A stretch of DNA of 64,000 nt from DATGFK01 sp040007395 (GCA_040007395.1 JBDTVG010000049.1:1-64000), one strand, 5' to 3'; shown: positions 34,702-44,028, counted from the stretch's first letter. Notes: generated from the letters alone by a model not told the origin. Translations and numbers: made by a program.

Positions 34702-35805
34702 ATGACAATTCAGGGACTACACCATATCACGCTGGTTAGCGCCAATGCCCAGCGTACCGTTGATTTTTATACTGGGGTTCTGGGGCTGCGACTCGTCAAG
34801 CAAACCGTTAACTTTGATGACCCCGGTAGCTATCACCTGTATTTTGGCAATGAAACCGGACAACCCGGCACAGCGATCACCTTCTTTGAGTGGCCCTACG
34901 CGCCCAAAGGCCATCCGGGGATTGGTGGAACTCATCACTTTGCCCTACAAGTGGCTGACGAAAATGGCCTATTGAAGTGGAAGCGCCGCCTCACCGATCT
35001 GGGGCTGAGCGTCGAAGGGCCGTTGGATCGACACTATTTCAAGTCGATCTACTTCAATGACCCCGACGGCGTGATCCTTGAGATCGCGACTCGTGGGCCG
35101 GGCTGGACAGTGGACGAACCCGCTGCCACCATTGGCACAGAGTTTCGCCAGCCCCCGGCAGAGATGCTCATCAGGAACCGCGACGAGGAACGCATCAAGG
35201 CCGAAACATGGCCTGAGCCTGTCCCGACCATCACGCCGGATATGGCACTGATGCGCGGAATGCACCATATCACCGCTATTGGCGCAGACATCCAACGCAC
35301 CAATGCCTTTTACAGCGATCTGCTAGGACTGCGGCGTGTCAAGATGACCTCAAACTTTGACGACCCAGAGTCGGCACACTGGTACTGGGGCGTGGGCGAT
35401 GGCGATCCGGGAACAATCATCACCTATTTCGAGCGCAGTCCGAAGAAGTCGCGACGGGTCGAGATGGGTACAGGCCAAACGCATCATTTCGCCTTTGCCG
35501 TTGCTAACGAAGATGTGCAGCTCGAATGGCGCGAAAAGCTGGTTAAGGCGGGGCTGCGGGTTTCGCCAGTGATGGAGCGTGTGTACTTCAAGAGCATCTA
35601 CACCAACGATCCCGATGGTCATATTGTCGAACTGGCAACTGCTGGCCCCGGCTTCGCCGTTGATGAACCTGTGGCGACATTGGGTCAACGCCTAATGTTC
35701 CCATCATGGCTGGAACAATACCGATCCGCTGTCGAAAGCACGCTGATTCCGCTCAAGGTTGCGCCGTGGCCCATGTTGGAGAGTATCGGCGGGAGCGCCA
35801 AATGA
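34702..35805 (+). CDS. mhqO: ring-cleaving dioxygenase, MhqO-like (VOC family)
   Basis: Extradiol-type dioxygenase of hydroquinone detoxification. The 367 residues contain two homologous vicinal-oxygen-chelate modules: GLHHITLVSANAQRTVDFYT (residues ~4-23) and MHHITAIGADIQRTNAFYSD (~187-206). Metal ligands are expected at these His, at GTHHFALQV / TGQTHHFAFAV, and at the Glu of DGVILEIA / DGHIVELA. It overlaps the hydrolase gene by four bases (ATGA). The Bacillus mhqO-mhqD pair removes quinones and related electrophiles; the same pairing here supports the call. Confidence 0.87.
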   Translation: MTIQGLHHITLVSANAQRTVDFYTGVLGLRLVKQTVNFDDPGSYHLYFGNETGQPGTAITFFEWPYAPKGHPGIGGTHHFALQVADENGLLKWKRRLTDLGLSVEGPLDRHYFKSIYFNDPDGVILEIATRGPGWTVDEPAATIGTEFRQPPAEMLIRNRDEERIKAETWPEPVPTITPDMALMRGMHHITAIGADIQRTNAFYSDLLGLRRVKMTSNFDDPESAHWYWGVGDGDPGTIITYFERSPKKSRRVEMGTGQTHHFAFAVANEDVQLEWREKLVKAGLRVSPVMERVYFKSIYTNDPDGHIVELATAGPGFAVDEPVATLGQRLMFPSWLEQYRSAVESTLIPLKVAPWPMLESIGGSAK

Positions 35806-36461
35806 CCAACGCGGAAAAGACGATTCAGGGGCCACACGCCGGACAACCTATCATGGCGACTGGTACGCCACTCGACTCGGCGAGTGCCGCGATGATTATG
35901 GTGCATGGGCGTGGATCAACGCCAGAAGATATTCTGTCGCTTGCGGCCTTTTTTGATGCGCCGAACTTTGCCTATCTTGCGCCGCGTGCCGCCGGGAATA
36001 CGTGGTATCCCCACCGTTTCATGGAGCCGCTGGAGAAAAATGAGCCGTATCTCTCGTCGGCACTTGCTGTACTCGATTCATTGATGGTGCTGCTGGACAA
36101 TGCGGGTATCGCGCCCGAAAAGACGATTGTGTTAGGCTTCTCGCAAGGGGCGTGCCTCTCGCTAGAATTCGCGGCACGCCATGCACAGCGCTACGGTGGT
36201 GTGATCGCACTCAGTGGCGCACTGATCGGCCCAGACGGCACACCGCGTAACTATGCGGGATCGCTGGAGCATACGCCCGTTTTTCTGGGGTGCAGCGATG
36301 TAGACTTCCACATTCCCAAGCAGAATGTCCTCAACAGTGGCGAGGTAATGAGTAGTCTTGGCGGCGACGTGACAACCCGCATCTATCCGAATATGGGTCA
36401 CACCACCAATAAGGACGAGATCGCGGTTGTCCGCGACATGATGACGGCCCTCGTTCGCTAG
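35802..36461 (+). CDS. mhqD: MhqD-like carboxylesterase / alpha-beta hydrolase
   Basis: Serine hydrolase of the phospholipase/carboxylesterase family, 219 residues from the ATG overlapping the dioxygenase stop. Visible motifs are IMVHGRGSTPEDIL (oxyanion region), the nucleophile Ser in VLGFSQGACLSLEFA, an Asp in LGCSDVDFHIPKQ and the catalytic His in MGHTTNKDE. The longer open frame (from 35706) overlaps the upstream gene by 100 bases and has no family similarity there. It should act with the dioxygenase on ring-fission or quinone-derived products. Confidence 0.87.
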   Translation: MTNAEKTIQGPHAGQPIMATGTPLDSASAAMIMVHGRGSTPEDILSLAAFFDAPNFAYLAPRAAGNTWYPHRFMEPLEKNEPYLSSALAVLDSLMVLLDNAGIAPEKTIVLGFSQGACLSLEFAARHAQRYGGVIALSGALIGPDGTPRNYAGSLEHTPVFLGCSDVDFHIPKQNVLNSGEVMSSLGGDVTTRIYPNMGHTTNKDEIAVVRDMMTALVR

Positions 36462-36685
36462 ACCTTCTCCTCGCAACACCTATTGTAGGGGCAAAAACAT
36501 GGAAGACCACACAGGGTCTCCCCTACGGAATGCGTTGTAGGGGGCGGCCTACGTGCCGCCCCGTGTTACCTCAAGCGCGATTGCCTCATTTTTTTGCAAA
36601 GATGCCTTTGGGCAAAGTCGCCAAAGTTGCCGATGATGGTATCGCCATTATAATCTTGAGTCTATGAAGCCTAAGGTGGAGACTG
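36462..36685. repeat. intergenic TGTAGGGG-type palindromic repeat and hairpin
   Basis: About 220 bases after mhqD with no gene. It includes a degenerate family-A-like repeat (TGTAGGGGC ... GTCTCCCCTAC, 36484-36526) and a perfect stem GGGGCGGC (36541-36548) / GCCGCCCC (36555-36562). The promoter of the next gene should lie after 36570. Confidence 0.55.
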
Positions 36686-37834
36686 ATGATGCGCCGTTTG
36701 GTATTATTTTCGATTATCCTTATCAGCCTGCTCGTCCTAACTACTCAAGATCATGCTGCCGCCCAAGACTCGACTCCTACCCCAACCCCTGTTCCCGGTC
36801 AGATCAAGCCCGACTATTACTACGTCCATTCGAGCGGTCTGTTTTCTATTCCGCATCTTGAAGGGTGGGATCAAACGCCAGCGGGTCAGGAAGAAAAAGC
36901 GGACACTCCGAATTCGAGTTATGGACGGGCTGGCGTTGTCTTCAAAAGCACGCCGGACGATGGCGTGATCTATGTTTTTGCGGAGAAGGGGCCGTTTTCC
37001 GATTACAAAGCGATGCGGGATCTGGAAAAGCTCTATACGAAGCCTTTCCTCGATCAGGTATGGGTAAACTATAGCAGTTGGACAGAGACGACGCGGCGCT
37101 TTTCTGGGAACCGCTTCGCTATCGATTTCAAAGTGGTCTTTAACAATAAAACCTACCTTGCCCGTCAGATTGCTCGTTTCGAGAGTGGATCGCTGGTCAC
37201 GCTGCAACTAATCGTGCCTGACCCGAATCTTACGCTGCTGAACCGTCTGGACTATGCGTTATGGTCAACGATTGTGTTTTACCCGCAAGAGGCCAATACG
37301 CCTGTCACATGGGGATCAACGCTGGATAGCGAAAACGAGTATTTCATCAAGTACCCGTCTGATTGGGCAAAAACCGAAGGCGATCCCGGCAGCGGCAGCC
37401 TGATCGAGGGGACGCTGCAAGGTACGCACTATACCCTAACGACGAAGGTCGATTCTGGCAAAAGCGCCCGTATCGAAAAGCAAGCCCGCGATGTGGTCAC
37501 TGCCTTGCACCCGGATGCCAAGATCCTTGCGGCGCAGGTTCAGCGCAATGGGTCTGCCAACGGCTTTGTGGTTTCTTACAGCGTTCCCGGCACAGGGAGC
37601 AAAGCGCAAAGCGGAGTAATCATTCTGCTCAACGGGATCAACGGCAAGCTGTATTCGGCGGATCTGCTGGCAGCAGGGGCAGACATGAATATGCTTGATA
37701 CGACTGATAAGACAGTCCCGCCAGAAGTCGCGCAGATTGTAAGTTCATTTTTGATCTTCCCTCCACTGCAACTGCCGTTTCAGGGCAACGACTCCGCGCA
37801 AGCAGATGTTATAGTGCCGACAGATGCCCGCTAA
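36686..37834 (+). CDS. secreted protein with PsbP/DUF1795-like domains, unknown
   Basis: A 382-residue exported protein. The signal peptide (LVLFSIILISLLVLTTQ) ends near HAAAQ, then comes a Thr-Pro linker (DSTPTPTPVPG). Two successive domains of ~160 residues each follow, with patterns such as FSIPHLEGWDQTP and YFIKYPSDWAKTEGDP, the aromatic-Pro-x-x-Trp signature of PsbP/DUF1795-type domains. No catalytic motif is seen. GGTGGAG precedes two adjacent ATGs. It resembles the membrane protein at 32593-33192 in its domain type. Function is unknown. Confidence 0.65.
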   Translation: MMRRLVLFSIILISLLVLTTQDHAAAQDSTPTPTPVPGQIKPDYYYVHSSGLFSIPHLEGWDQTPAGQEEKADTPNSSYGRAGVVFKSTPDDGVIYVFAEKGPFSDYKAMRDLEKLYTKPFLDQVWVNYSSWTETTRRFSGNRFAIDFKVVFNNKTYLARQIARFESGSLVTLQLIVPDPNLTLLNRLDYALWSTIVFYPQEANTPVTWGSTLDSENEYFIKYPSDWAKTEGDPGSGSLIEGTLQGTHYTLTTKVDSGKSARIEKQARDVVTALHPDAKILAAQVQRNGSANGFVVSYSVPGTGSKAQSGVIILLNGINGKLYSADLLAAGADMNMLDTTDKTVPPEVAQIVSSFLIFPPLQLPFQGNDSAQADVIVPTDAR

Positions 37835-37967
37835 TTGACAGCACTTTAGCACAAATTTTCGACTCGATGTGTTATCATATAGGCTGTACCAAGTACAGCC
37901 TATTTTCGTTATTTTTGTTTTCCGTTTTTCCGTTTATGGTTTGGTCAGTTTATCAAGCGGAGTCTTG

Positions 37968-39329
37968 ATGCAAATCCGACAGGCGTTAAACATCCAGCGG
38001 GGCGATGTGGTGGCGTTCACGGGGGCGGGCGGCAAGACCTCGACTCTGTTTCGGTTGGGTAACGAACTTGCCGCCGAAGGGTTGCGCGTGATCGGTACGA
38101 CAACCACGCGCATTGCCGCCAGCGAACTGTCGCTTGCTCCCGGCGAATTGAGCATCGATGGTCCCGGTACTTCCTATCGTCCGTCGGCAATCTCGCGGGC
38201 GCTCAACAAGAATAATTTCGTATTCCTGTACGGGCAGTTACGCGGCAACAAGGCGATTGGTCTCACGCCGGAAATGATCGACGCACTGACCGATAACCTT
38301 GACTCCGATGTGATCCTCATCGAAGCCGACGGATCGCGCCAGCTACCCTTCAAAGCGCCGATGTCTTATGAGCCAGTGATACCGGTCAGCACATCGTTAG
38401 TCGTTCCGATTACTGGCTTTGATGCAGTTGGCGAACCACTCAACGATCAACACGTCTACAACCCTGAAGCAATGATGGAACGCTACGGTTATGTGCTGGA
38501 CAGCCGGATCAAAGCGCCGTGGCTGGCCTCTGTGCTGCGCGATACTGAACTCGGCCTGAAGGGCGTACCGATGTCGGCGCGAGTGGTCGCGCTGATCAAC
38601 AAAGTGCCTGCCTCTGGCTTTCAGCGTGGGCGGGCGCGGATGATCGCCCGGATGATCTTGCGCGAACCGCGTATCAATGGCGTGGCACTCGGTGCGGTGC
38701 AATCGCCTTCGCCTGTGCTGGAAGTGCAGCGTCGAGTCGGTGCGATTGTGCTAGCCGGTGGCCTTTCCAGCCGTATGGGAAAATCGAAGGTGCTGCTGCC
38801 GTGGGATGGGCGCACCATTATTCAGGTTATTGTGGATCGGCTCAAGCGGATGCGGTTAGATGACATTGTCGTGGTGACAGGTCATCTGGCCTCGCAAGTG
38901 ACTAGCGCCCTGAGCAACGAACCTGTGCGGTTTACCCACAATGAACATTACCAGCGCGGCGAAATGCTGTCCTCATTGCAGGCCGGGATTCGAGCATTGG
39001 GGCCGGGTTTTTCGGCGTGCATGATTGTGCTAGGCGACCAGCCCCAGATCGATAACCGCATTGTCTCGGAACTGATGAGCGCCTATGCCGAAGGAAAAGG
39101 CAGCATCATCGCGCCTAGCTATCGCCAACGCCGAGGCCATCCGATTCTCATTGATCGCGCTTACTGGCCTGAACTGCTCGATCTACCCCCCGGTGGTGCA
39201 CCCCGTGACGTGATCAATGCCCATAGCGACGCGATCCACTATATCAATGTGGATACCGACAGCGTACTACGTGACATCGACACCCCCGACGATTACCAGC
39301 AGGAACGGCGGCGCGCCGGACTGAGCTAG
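37968..39329 (+). CDS. YqeC-MocA fusion protein
   Basis: A 453-residue fusion. The N-terminal ~230 residues are YqeC-like, with a Walker A motif FTGAGGKTSTLFRLG and DVILIEADGSRQLPFKAP. The C-terminal ~200 residues are a MobA/MocA-type nucleotidyltransferase: AIVLAGGLSSRMGKSKVLLPW, then VLGDQPQID and RGHPILIDRAYWPELL. MocA adds CMP to molybdopterin for xanthine-dehydrogenase-type enzymes; YqeC is an accessory factor for selenium-dependent molybdenum hydroxylases. A start at 37968 with CGGAG is used; the open frame reaches 37869. No molybdoenzyme gene is in the window. Confidence 0.85.
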   Translation: MQIRQALNIQRGDVVAFTGAGGKTSTLFRLGNELAAEGLRVIGTTTTRIAASELSLAPGELSIDGPGTSYRPSAISRALNKNNFVFLYGQLRGNKAIGLTPEMIDALTDNLDSDVILIEADGSRQLPFKAPMSYEPVIPVSTSLVVPITGFDAVGEPLNDQHVYNPEAMMERYGYVLDSRIKAPWLASVLRDTELGLKGVPMSARVVALINKVPASGFQRGRARMIARMILREPRINGVALGAVQSPSPVLEVQRRVGAIVLAGGLSSRMGKSKVLLPWDGRTIIQVIVDRLKRMRLDDIVVVTGHLASQVTSALSNEPVRFTHNEHYQRGEMLSSLQAGIRALGPGFSACMIVLGDQPQIDNRIVSELMSAYAEGKGSIIAPSYRQRRGHPILIDRAYWPELLDLPPGGAPRDVINAHSDAIHYINVDTDSVLRDIDTPDDYQQERRRAGLS

Positions 39330-39700
39330 CGAGCTATAGCTCCCTCTCTGCGAACAGGTCACGCACCGACACTTAAAAGGATTGGCATTGAAGGATGGCA
39401 GCGGGTGAGGCAGGCCTCGCCCCTACACCAAACCGTATTTTGTAGGGGTCGGACCTGCCCGACCCTAAAAGTGTGTTTGAATATTCAGTTGACCCTACCC
39501 TAAATCCCTCCCCGCCAGCAGGGAGGGACTTCAAGCTAGGGCTTTCTCCCATTCCTCGCTGGCAGGGAATGGGCAGGGGGATAGGGGTGCTTTCGTATTT
39601 TCAAACACACCCTAAAAGTGTCAGAGTGTGAGCCGCGAACAGAGAGGGGGCAATAGGGCGAGGTTCACTCGCTCAGTGATCTATTTCAATTTAGTGACGG
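39330..39700. repeat. nested intergenic repeats after yqeC-mocA
   Basis: This 371-base gap holds a family A-like copy (about 39395-39470, GCCCCTACA ... TGTAGGGGTC) into which a 135-base family B element (39475-39609) appears inserted. Both flanks of the insert read CCCTAAAAGTGT (39463-39474 and 39610-39621). No gene is seen. Confidence 0.65.
39475..39609. mobile_element. MITE-like family B repeat with flanking duplication
   Basis: The non-coding element carries terminal inverted sequences GTTTGAA / TTCAAAC and an interior of two palindromes: AAATCCCTCCC / GGGAGGGACTT and the CTCGCTGGCAGGGAATGGG region. A second copy lies at 59561-59703 with about 80% apparent identity by eye. It encodes no protein and would need a transposase supplied elsewhere. 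Confidence 0.55.
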
Positions 39701-41278
39701 CTATTTGGCGTAGTCGATAGCCCGAGTTTCGCGAATGACCTGAACCTTGATCTGACCGGGATACTGCATCGTTTCTTCGATCTGCTTGGCAATGTCTTTC
39801 GCCAGTTGCAGCGAGGCCAGATCGTCAATATCGGAAGGCCGAACGATAACCCGCACTTCGCGACCTGCTTGCAGCGCATAGCTGATCTCTACGCCATCGA
39901 ACGAGTTGGCGATGTCTTCGAGCATCCGCACCCGCTTGATATACGTATCGAGACTTTCACGCCGCGCACCGGGTCGCGCTCCACTGATCGCGTCGGCGGC
40001 TTCTACGATGATTGATTCAACATATTCCTGTTCAACTTCATGGTGATGGCTGGCAATAGCGTTGACCACCCGATCATTGATTCCATGCCGTTTGGCAAAT
40101 TCCGCGCCGATAATAGCGTGTGTTCCTTCGACTTCATGGTCAATCGCTTTGCCCAGATCGTGCAGCAAACCGCCCATCTTGGCAATCGCGACATCTGCGC
40201 CAAGCTCACCAGCGATCATCCCGGCGAGGTGAGCCGTCTCGATGCTGTGTCCATGCTGATTCTGCCCGTAGCTGAAGCGGAACTTGAGCCGCCCCAACAG
40301 CTTGAGGATCTCTGGGTGCAAGCCGGGTACACCTGCTTCGTAGGCGGCGGCTTCGCCTTCCTCCCGGATGACCTTATCGACTTCTTTCTTGGCATCGTCA
40401 ACCAACTTTTCGATCCGCGCCGGATGAATACGACCATCCAGCACCAGTTTGCTCAAAGCACGTTTGGCGACTTCACGGCGCACTGGGTCAAAGCTGGAAA
40501 CGGTGACCGCTTCTGGCGTATCATCGACCACTACGTCTACGCCTGTTGCTTGCTCAAAGGCACGAATATTGCGCCCATTACGCCCGATGATGCGCCCCTT
40601 CATTTCGTCTGAGGGCAGAGCGACGACACTCACTGCCAATTCGCTGACCTGATCGGAGGCGATACGCTGGATTGCCAACGCGATCACATCCCGCGCCCGG
40701 CGATCCGCTTCGATCTTGACTTCTTCGTCAATCTGGCGAATCTTGCGGGCCATATCGGCGCGTGCATCTTTTTCGACCGCCGCGATCAACTCGCCGCGTG
40801 CCTCATCTTTGGTCATCTGCGCGATCCGCTCCAAAGCAGCGGTGCGCTCTTCCATCATCTTATCCATCTGCTGTTTCTGCTTGTCCAAGATGCTCTGGCG
40901 CTTGTTGAGTTCGCGTTCGCGTAGATCCATGCGCTCGTAACGTTTGTCGAGATCCTCGCGGCGGTGGTCAAGCCGTTCGGATTCCTTGTCAGTTTCGTCA
41001 CGCCGCTTCTTGATCGACGTTTCCGCGTCCATCGTCAGCTTCAACGCTTCGTCACGCGACTTGATCTCCAGCGCTTTGCTATGCTTGTCGGCCTCGGCAA
41101 CAATCCGGGAGGCCGCTTCCTCAGCGAGTCGTCGTCGGTTGGCTCCCGCTGCCTCCTGCTCGGCAAGCAAGCGGGTTTGACCCCGCCGCGCCCCAACATT
41201 TAGCCCCCCAACGATACCGACCGCCGCTGCGACGATGGCAACGACGATCAGTAAAATGATTACCCCTATCGGTTCCAT
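39701..41278 (-). CDS. rny: ribonuclease Y
   Basis: Membrane-anchored endoribonuclease that initiates mRNA decay. The 525 residues follow the RNase Y plan: an N-terminal membrane helix (VIILLIVVAIVAAAVGIVGG), a long coiled coil rich in Lys/Glu (~30-210), a KH RNA-binding domain with GRIIGRNGRNIRAFEQATG (~232-250), and an HD domain with the metal motif GGLLHDLGKAIDHE (~365-378) and NAIASHHHEVE. The C-terminal end is standard. It overlaps no gene; recX starts 8 bases upstream on the same strand, implying co-transcription. Confidence 0.96.
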   Translation of the reverse strand: MEPIGVIILLIVVAIVAAAVGIVGGLNVGARRGQTRLLAEQEAAGANRRRLAEEAASRIVAEADKHSKALEIKSRDEALKLTMDAETSIKKRRDETDKESERLDHRREDLDKRYERMDLRERELNKRQSILDKQKQQMDKMMEERTAALERIAQMTKDEARGELIAAVEKDARADMARKIRQIDEEVKIEADRRARDVIALAIQRIASDQVSELAVSVVALPSDEMKGRIIGRNGRNIRAFEQATGVDVVVDDTPEAVTVSSFDPVRREVAKRALSKLVLDGRIHPARIEKLVDDAKKEVDKVIREEGEAAAYEAGVPGLHPEILKLLGRLKFRFSYGQNQHGHSIETAHLAGMIAGELGADVAIAKMGGLLHDLGKAIDHEVEGTHAIIGAEFAKRHGINDRVVNAIASHHHEVEQEYVESIIVEAADAISGARPGARRESLDTYIKRVRMLEDIANSFDGVEISYALQAGREVRVIVRPSDIDDLASLQLAKDIAKQIEETMQYPGQIKVQVIRETRAIDYAK

Positions 41279-41286
41279 TATTCAAA

Positions 41287-41961
41287 TTACTCCTCAATGT
41301 CAATGTCATCCTGTGAAGTTGTAAACATGTCTGCGCCACCTTCATCAAATTCTTGTATTAGGCGGTCCGTTACTTCGCAGACAGTGGTGTAGTCAAAGCC
41401 ACGTCGGGCCAAATATGCGCCCAACTTCTCACGAAAAGCACGTTTATCCAGACCGCGCAAGCGTCGTGCTTTGTCCTGTGCGGCCTGATACGCCCCTTCT
41501 ACCGGGTCGAATTCCGCTAGCACTTCATCGATAATGGCACTTTCTACGCCTTTTTCGCGGAGTTCAAAGCGCAGCGCACGGCTGCCTTTGGGACGGAACT
41601 GTTGGCGATTGGCGATCCAGAAGTGGGCAAAAGCGGCATCATCCACGTAGCCGCGCTGTTCCAACCGTTCGATCACCTTATCGATGATCGAGGCGGCTAC
41701 CTCTTTTTCAGTGAGGTTGCGCCGGACTTCGGCAATACTGCGCGGGCGATTGCCTAGGAAACGCACTGCACGCTCGTAGGACTGCTCAACGCTATCCTGA
41801 GATTTGAGCGCCGCGATCTGTTCATCGGTTAACGGCTGGCCTTTTCGCAGCGCTGCTGCTTCAAGCAGCGACATACTAAAGGCATATTCACCGTCCAGAA
41901 AAACGTTGACCCGTTCCTTATTCCGCTGCTGGATTGTAAGTGCGGTGATCGTGCCTGCCAT
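41287..41961 (-). CDS. recX: RecX family recombination regulator
   Basis: Modulator of the RecA filament. The chosen start gives 224 residues: ITALTIQQRNKERVNVFLDG, then three tandem helical repeats of the RecX type (YERAVRFLGNRPRSIAEVRRNL, FAHFWIANRQQFRPKGSRALRFELREKGV, RGLDKRAFREKLGAYLARRGFDY). The longer open frame (to 42006) adds residues unlike the family; GGGGAAG lies before the ATG at 41961. It precedes rny by eight bases. RecA is not in the window. Confidence 0.87.
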   Translation of the reverse strand: MAGTITALTIQQRNKERVNVFLDGEYAFSMSLLEAAALRKGQPLTDEQIAALKSQDSVEQSYERAVRFLGNRPRSIAEVRRNLTEKEVAASIIDKVIERLEQRGYVDDAAFAHFWIANRQQFRPKGSRALRFELREKGVESAIIDEVLAEFDPVEGAYQAAQDKARRLRGLDKRAFREKLGAYLARRGFDYTTVCEVTDRLIQEFDEGGADMFTTSQDDIDIEE

Positions 41962-42208
41962 GATGCTTCCCCAATAAAAGCAAACAGCCATAGTTAGTGT
42001 AACCACGGCTGTTAGGTGGGTAATCGGTTAGAACTCTTTGCACCGGTTAAGCGGAACAAAGCCGGGGCGGTGAAGAAAACTACCACACGTCCGGCTATTC
42101 TTTTGTCGTTTAGCCTGTTTTGCTCATGACGCTATACAGAGCCATTGCGATTAAAAGTTCCCCACAGGGTCGTTCTTAAAGATTCCGCAAATTCATTCCG
42201 GCAACATT

Positions 42209-42294
42209 AGGACTTTTGCTAACTGCTCGAATTAGGAGCAAGTCCGGTTATTATTATCACGCTCATCCCTATGATCGGGACTCGTTGTGAGCGT
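42209..42294. ncRNA. structured intergenic segment, possible small RNA
   Basis: Two successive imperfect hairpins: GGACTT (42210-42215) with AAGTCC (42240-42245), extended by TAA/TTA pairing, and ACGCTCA (42259-42265) with TGAGCGT (42288-42294), extended by TCCC/GGGA. No known RNA family was recognised. It may be the leader of recX or an independent RNA. Confidence 0.3.
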
Positions 42295-42534
42295 AGAGTT
42301 CTGTCTACTTACAGCCGTGATTCAATTAATCTACTTCGATTACTGCTTCGCCTACTATTATGCACCGATTGTAAAATAAACACAAATCGCACAATTGGTC
42401 ATTGGTCAGAGGGATCGCATCAAAATGAACGTTGGACAGGACAGGCCCTATCCCTACATCCGAATCGTGTTATGTAGGCAACGGACTATGTGCTAGCACG
42501 TTATACTATCCCAAACGCGAATGACAGCCTTACA

Positions 42535-42568
42535 ACAAAAAAGGCGCGGTACATGAGTATCGCGCCTT
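42535..42568 (-). terminator. intrinsic terminator of the VWA gene
   Basis: AAGGCGCG (42541-42548) and CGCGCCTT (42561-42568) pair, and on the minus strand the 3' arm runs into TTTTTT. This is a standard intrinsic terminator 30 bases after the VWA gene stop. Confidence 0.8.
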
Positions 42569-42597
42569 CGCAAAATTATCTCTAATAGAGAACGAAG

Positions 42598-43980
42598 TTA
42601 ACCGTCTGCCATAATGCGATCAATCGCGTCGACCAATTGCGCCAACGTGCGTACCTGATACACACCACTGCTGATCGGCGCGTAATTGTGCATATCGCTA
42701 TCGCCTGTGCCCCACTCGATCTCTGGCTCAGGATTGAACCACAACATCCGGCGCGAACGGCGGCGCAAATCATAGGCCAGATCCAGACGCGGATCGTTAT
42801 AGTTGTTGCGCCCATCGCCCAACACAATCACCGTTGTGCGCGAATCGGTAGCATCGAGCTTGTCGTCGAAGAACGTTTGTAGGCTGTTGCCCAGATTCGT
42901 ATTGTAGGAGCCGGGGCGGTGCGTATTCAGCACTTCCTGTATCGCGGCTTCCGGGCGCTGCTGGCGGAAGAAATCGCTAATCTCGTGTATATCATCGATA
43001 AAGATGAAGCTGCGCGTCTTGGACACCTGATCCTGCAATTCGTAGAGCAGAGTCAGCATAAATTCAGCACAGTAACGCATCGAGGTTGAGATGTCGCAGA
43101 TCAGCACCAACCGAGGTTTGCGGTGTTTCTCGCGATATTGGATCTCCAACGGCACGCCGTCATAGCGCATACTGTGGCGAATCGTAGCGCGGGCATCGGG
43201 GTTGCCGTCTTTGGCGCGTTTCTGGCGCAACGCGGATCGACTGCGGAGTTTGGCGGCTAGCTTCTTGAGTTCGCTGCGGAGCGAGTCGGCATCTTCCGAG
43301 CTAAGGTACTCGAATGGTGTGTTCAGGAGATCTTGCGGCTCCGGCGGCGGCTGATCCGCCATGTTGCGGGCAATGCTGCTGCCGACGTACTTTTGAATCT
43401 GTTCGGCAAGCGCATCACGGTTAGCCTGCATCATCTCCATAACCTGATCGATGGCTTCTTGGCTCATGCCCATTTCTTGAAGCTGGGCTTCTAGTTGTTC
43501 GAGCAGTTCTTCTAACTGCTGCATTCCTAAGGCCCGCTGCATCATGCGTTGGTAGTAGCTGTCTTGATAGGGGCTGTCGGCGTTCGGCACGCCTGCCATT
43601 TGTCCTAACTGATCAAGCTGTTCCTGACTCAACTGCTGACCGCGCATCATCTGTTGCAGCAATTGTTGCAGTGCATCCATATTGCCCATCATGGCTTGCA
43701 ACGCCTGCTGTAACTGATCCTGCTGTTCCGGCGAAAGCTCCTGTTCCATGTTGAACATCGGCGGTGCAGCCGTATCGAAAAACACTGGGAAGAAATGCTC
43801 GAAGGTCGGCCCATCGGACTTTTCTTTGACCAATGTTGTTTTCAAGGCGTTGCGGAACGCATCGCGCTCGAACAAGCCAACCTCGTCGATAGCGTCCATT
43901 GCGTCGGCGCTCTCGGCGACTGAAATGCGTACCCCTGCCGCACGCAATGTCCGTATGAATTCGACTATTCGTCTGTCCAT
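42598..43980 (-). CDS. CoxE-like VWA-domain protein
   Basis: A 460-residue protein of the CoxE family that partners MoxR-type AAA ATPases in assembling metal enzymes. The N-terminal region is helical with a long Gln/Met-rich stretch (~95-180, for example QQLLQQMMRGQQLSQEQ). The C-terminal VWA domain has the MIDAS motif LICDISTSMRYCAEF and the Asp in VIVLGDGRNNYNDPR. The AAA ATPase gene is upstream in the same operon, separated by a Nudix gene. The target enzyme is not in the window. Confidence 0.85.
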   Translation of the reverse strand: MDRRIVEFIRTLRAAGVRISVAESADAMDAIDEVGLFERDAFRNALKTTLVKEKSDGPTFEHFFPVFFDTAAPPMFNMEQELSPEQQDQLQQALQAMMGNMDALQQLLQQMMRGQQLSQEQLDQLGQMAGVPNADSPYQDSYYQRMMQRALGMQQLEELLEQLEAQLQEMGMSQEAIDQVMEMMQANRDALAEQIQKYVGSSIARNMADQPPPEPQDLLNTPFEYLSSEDADSLRSELKKLAAKLRSRSALRQKRAKDGNPDARATIRHSMRYDGVPLEIQYREKHRKPRLVLICDISTSMRYCAEFMLTLLYELQDQVSKTRSFIFIDDIHEISDFFRQQRPEAAIQEVLNTHRPGSYNTNLGNSLQTFFDDKLDATDSRTTVIVLGDGRNNYNDPRLDLAYDLRRRSRRMLWFNPEPEIEWGTGDSDMHNYAPISSGVYQVRTLAQLVDAIDRIMADG

Positions 43981-44028
43981 CGCCCAGCCCTCACACTATC
44001 ATCGTTTGTTAACTATAGCAGGTTCCGG

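Larger units (their letters stand above)
41962..42597. other. long intergenic region with structured segment
   Basis: About 635 bases without a gene between recX and a minus-strand VWA gene. It holds two adjacent hairpins (42209-42294), a decayed family A repeat (~42410-42500) whose inverted sequence matches the 55271-55353 copy, and a minus-strand terminator (42535-42568). An open frame at 42271-42477 has no coding character. Confidence 0.6.
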
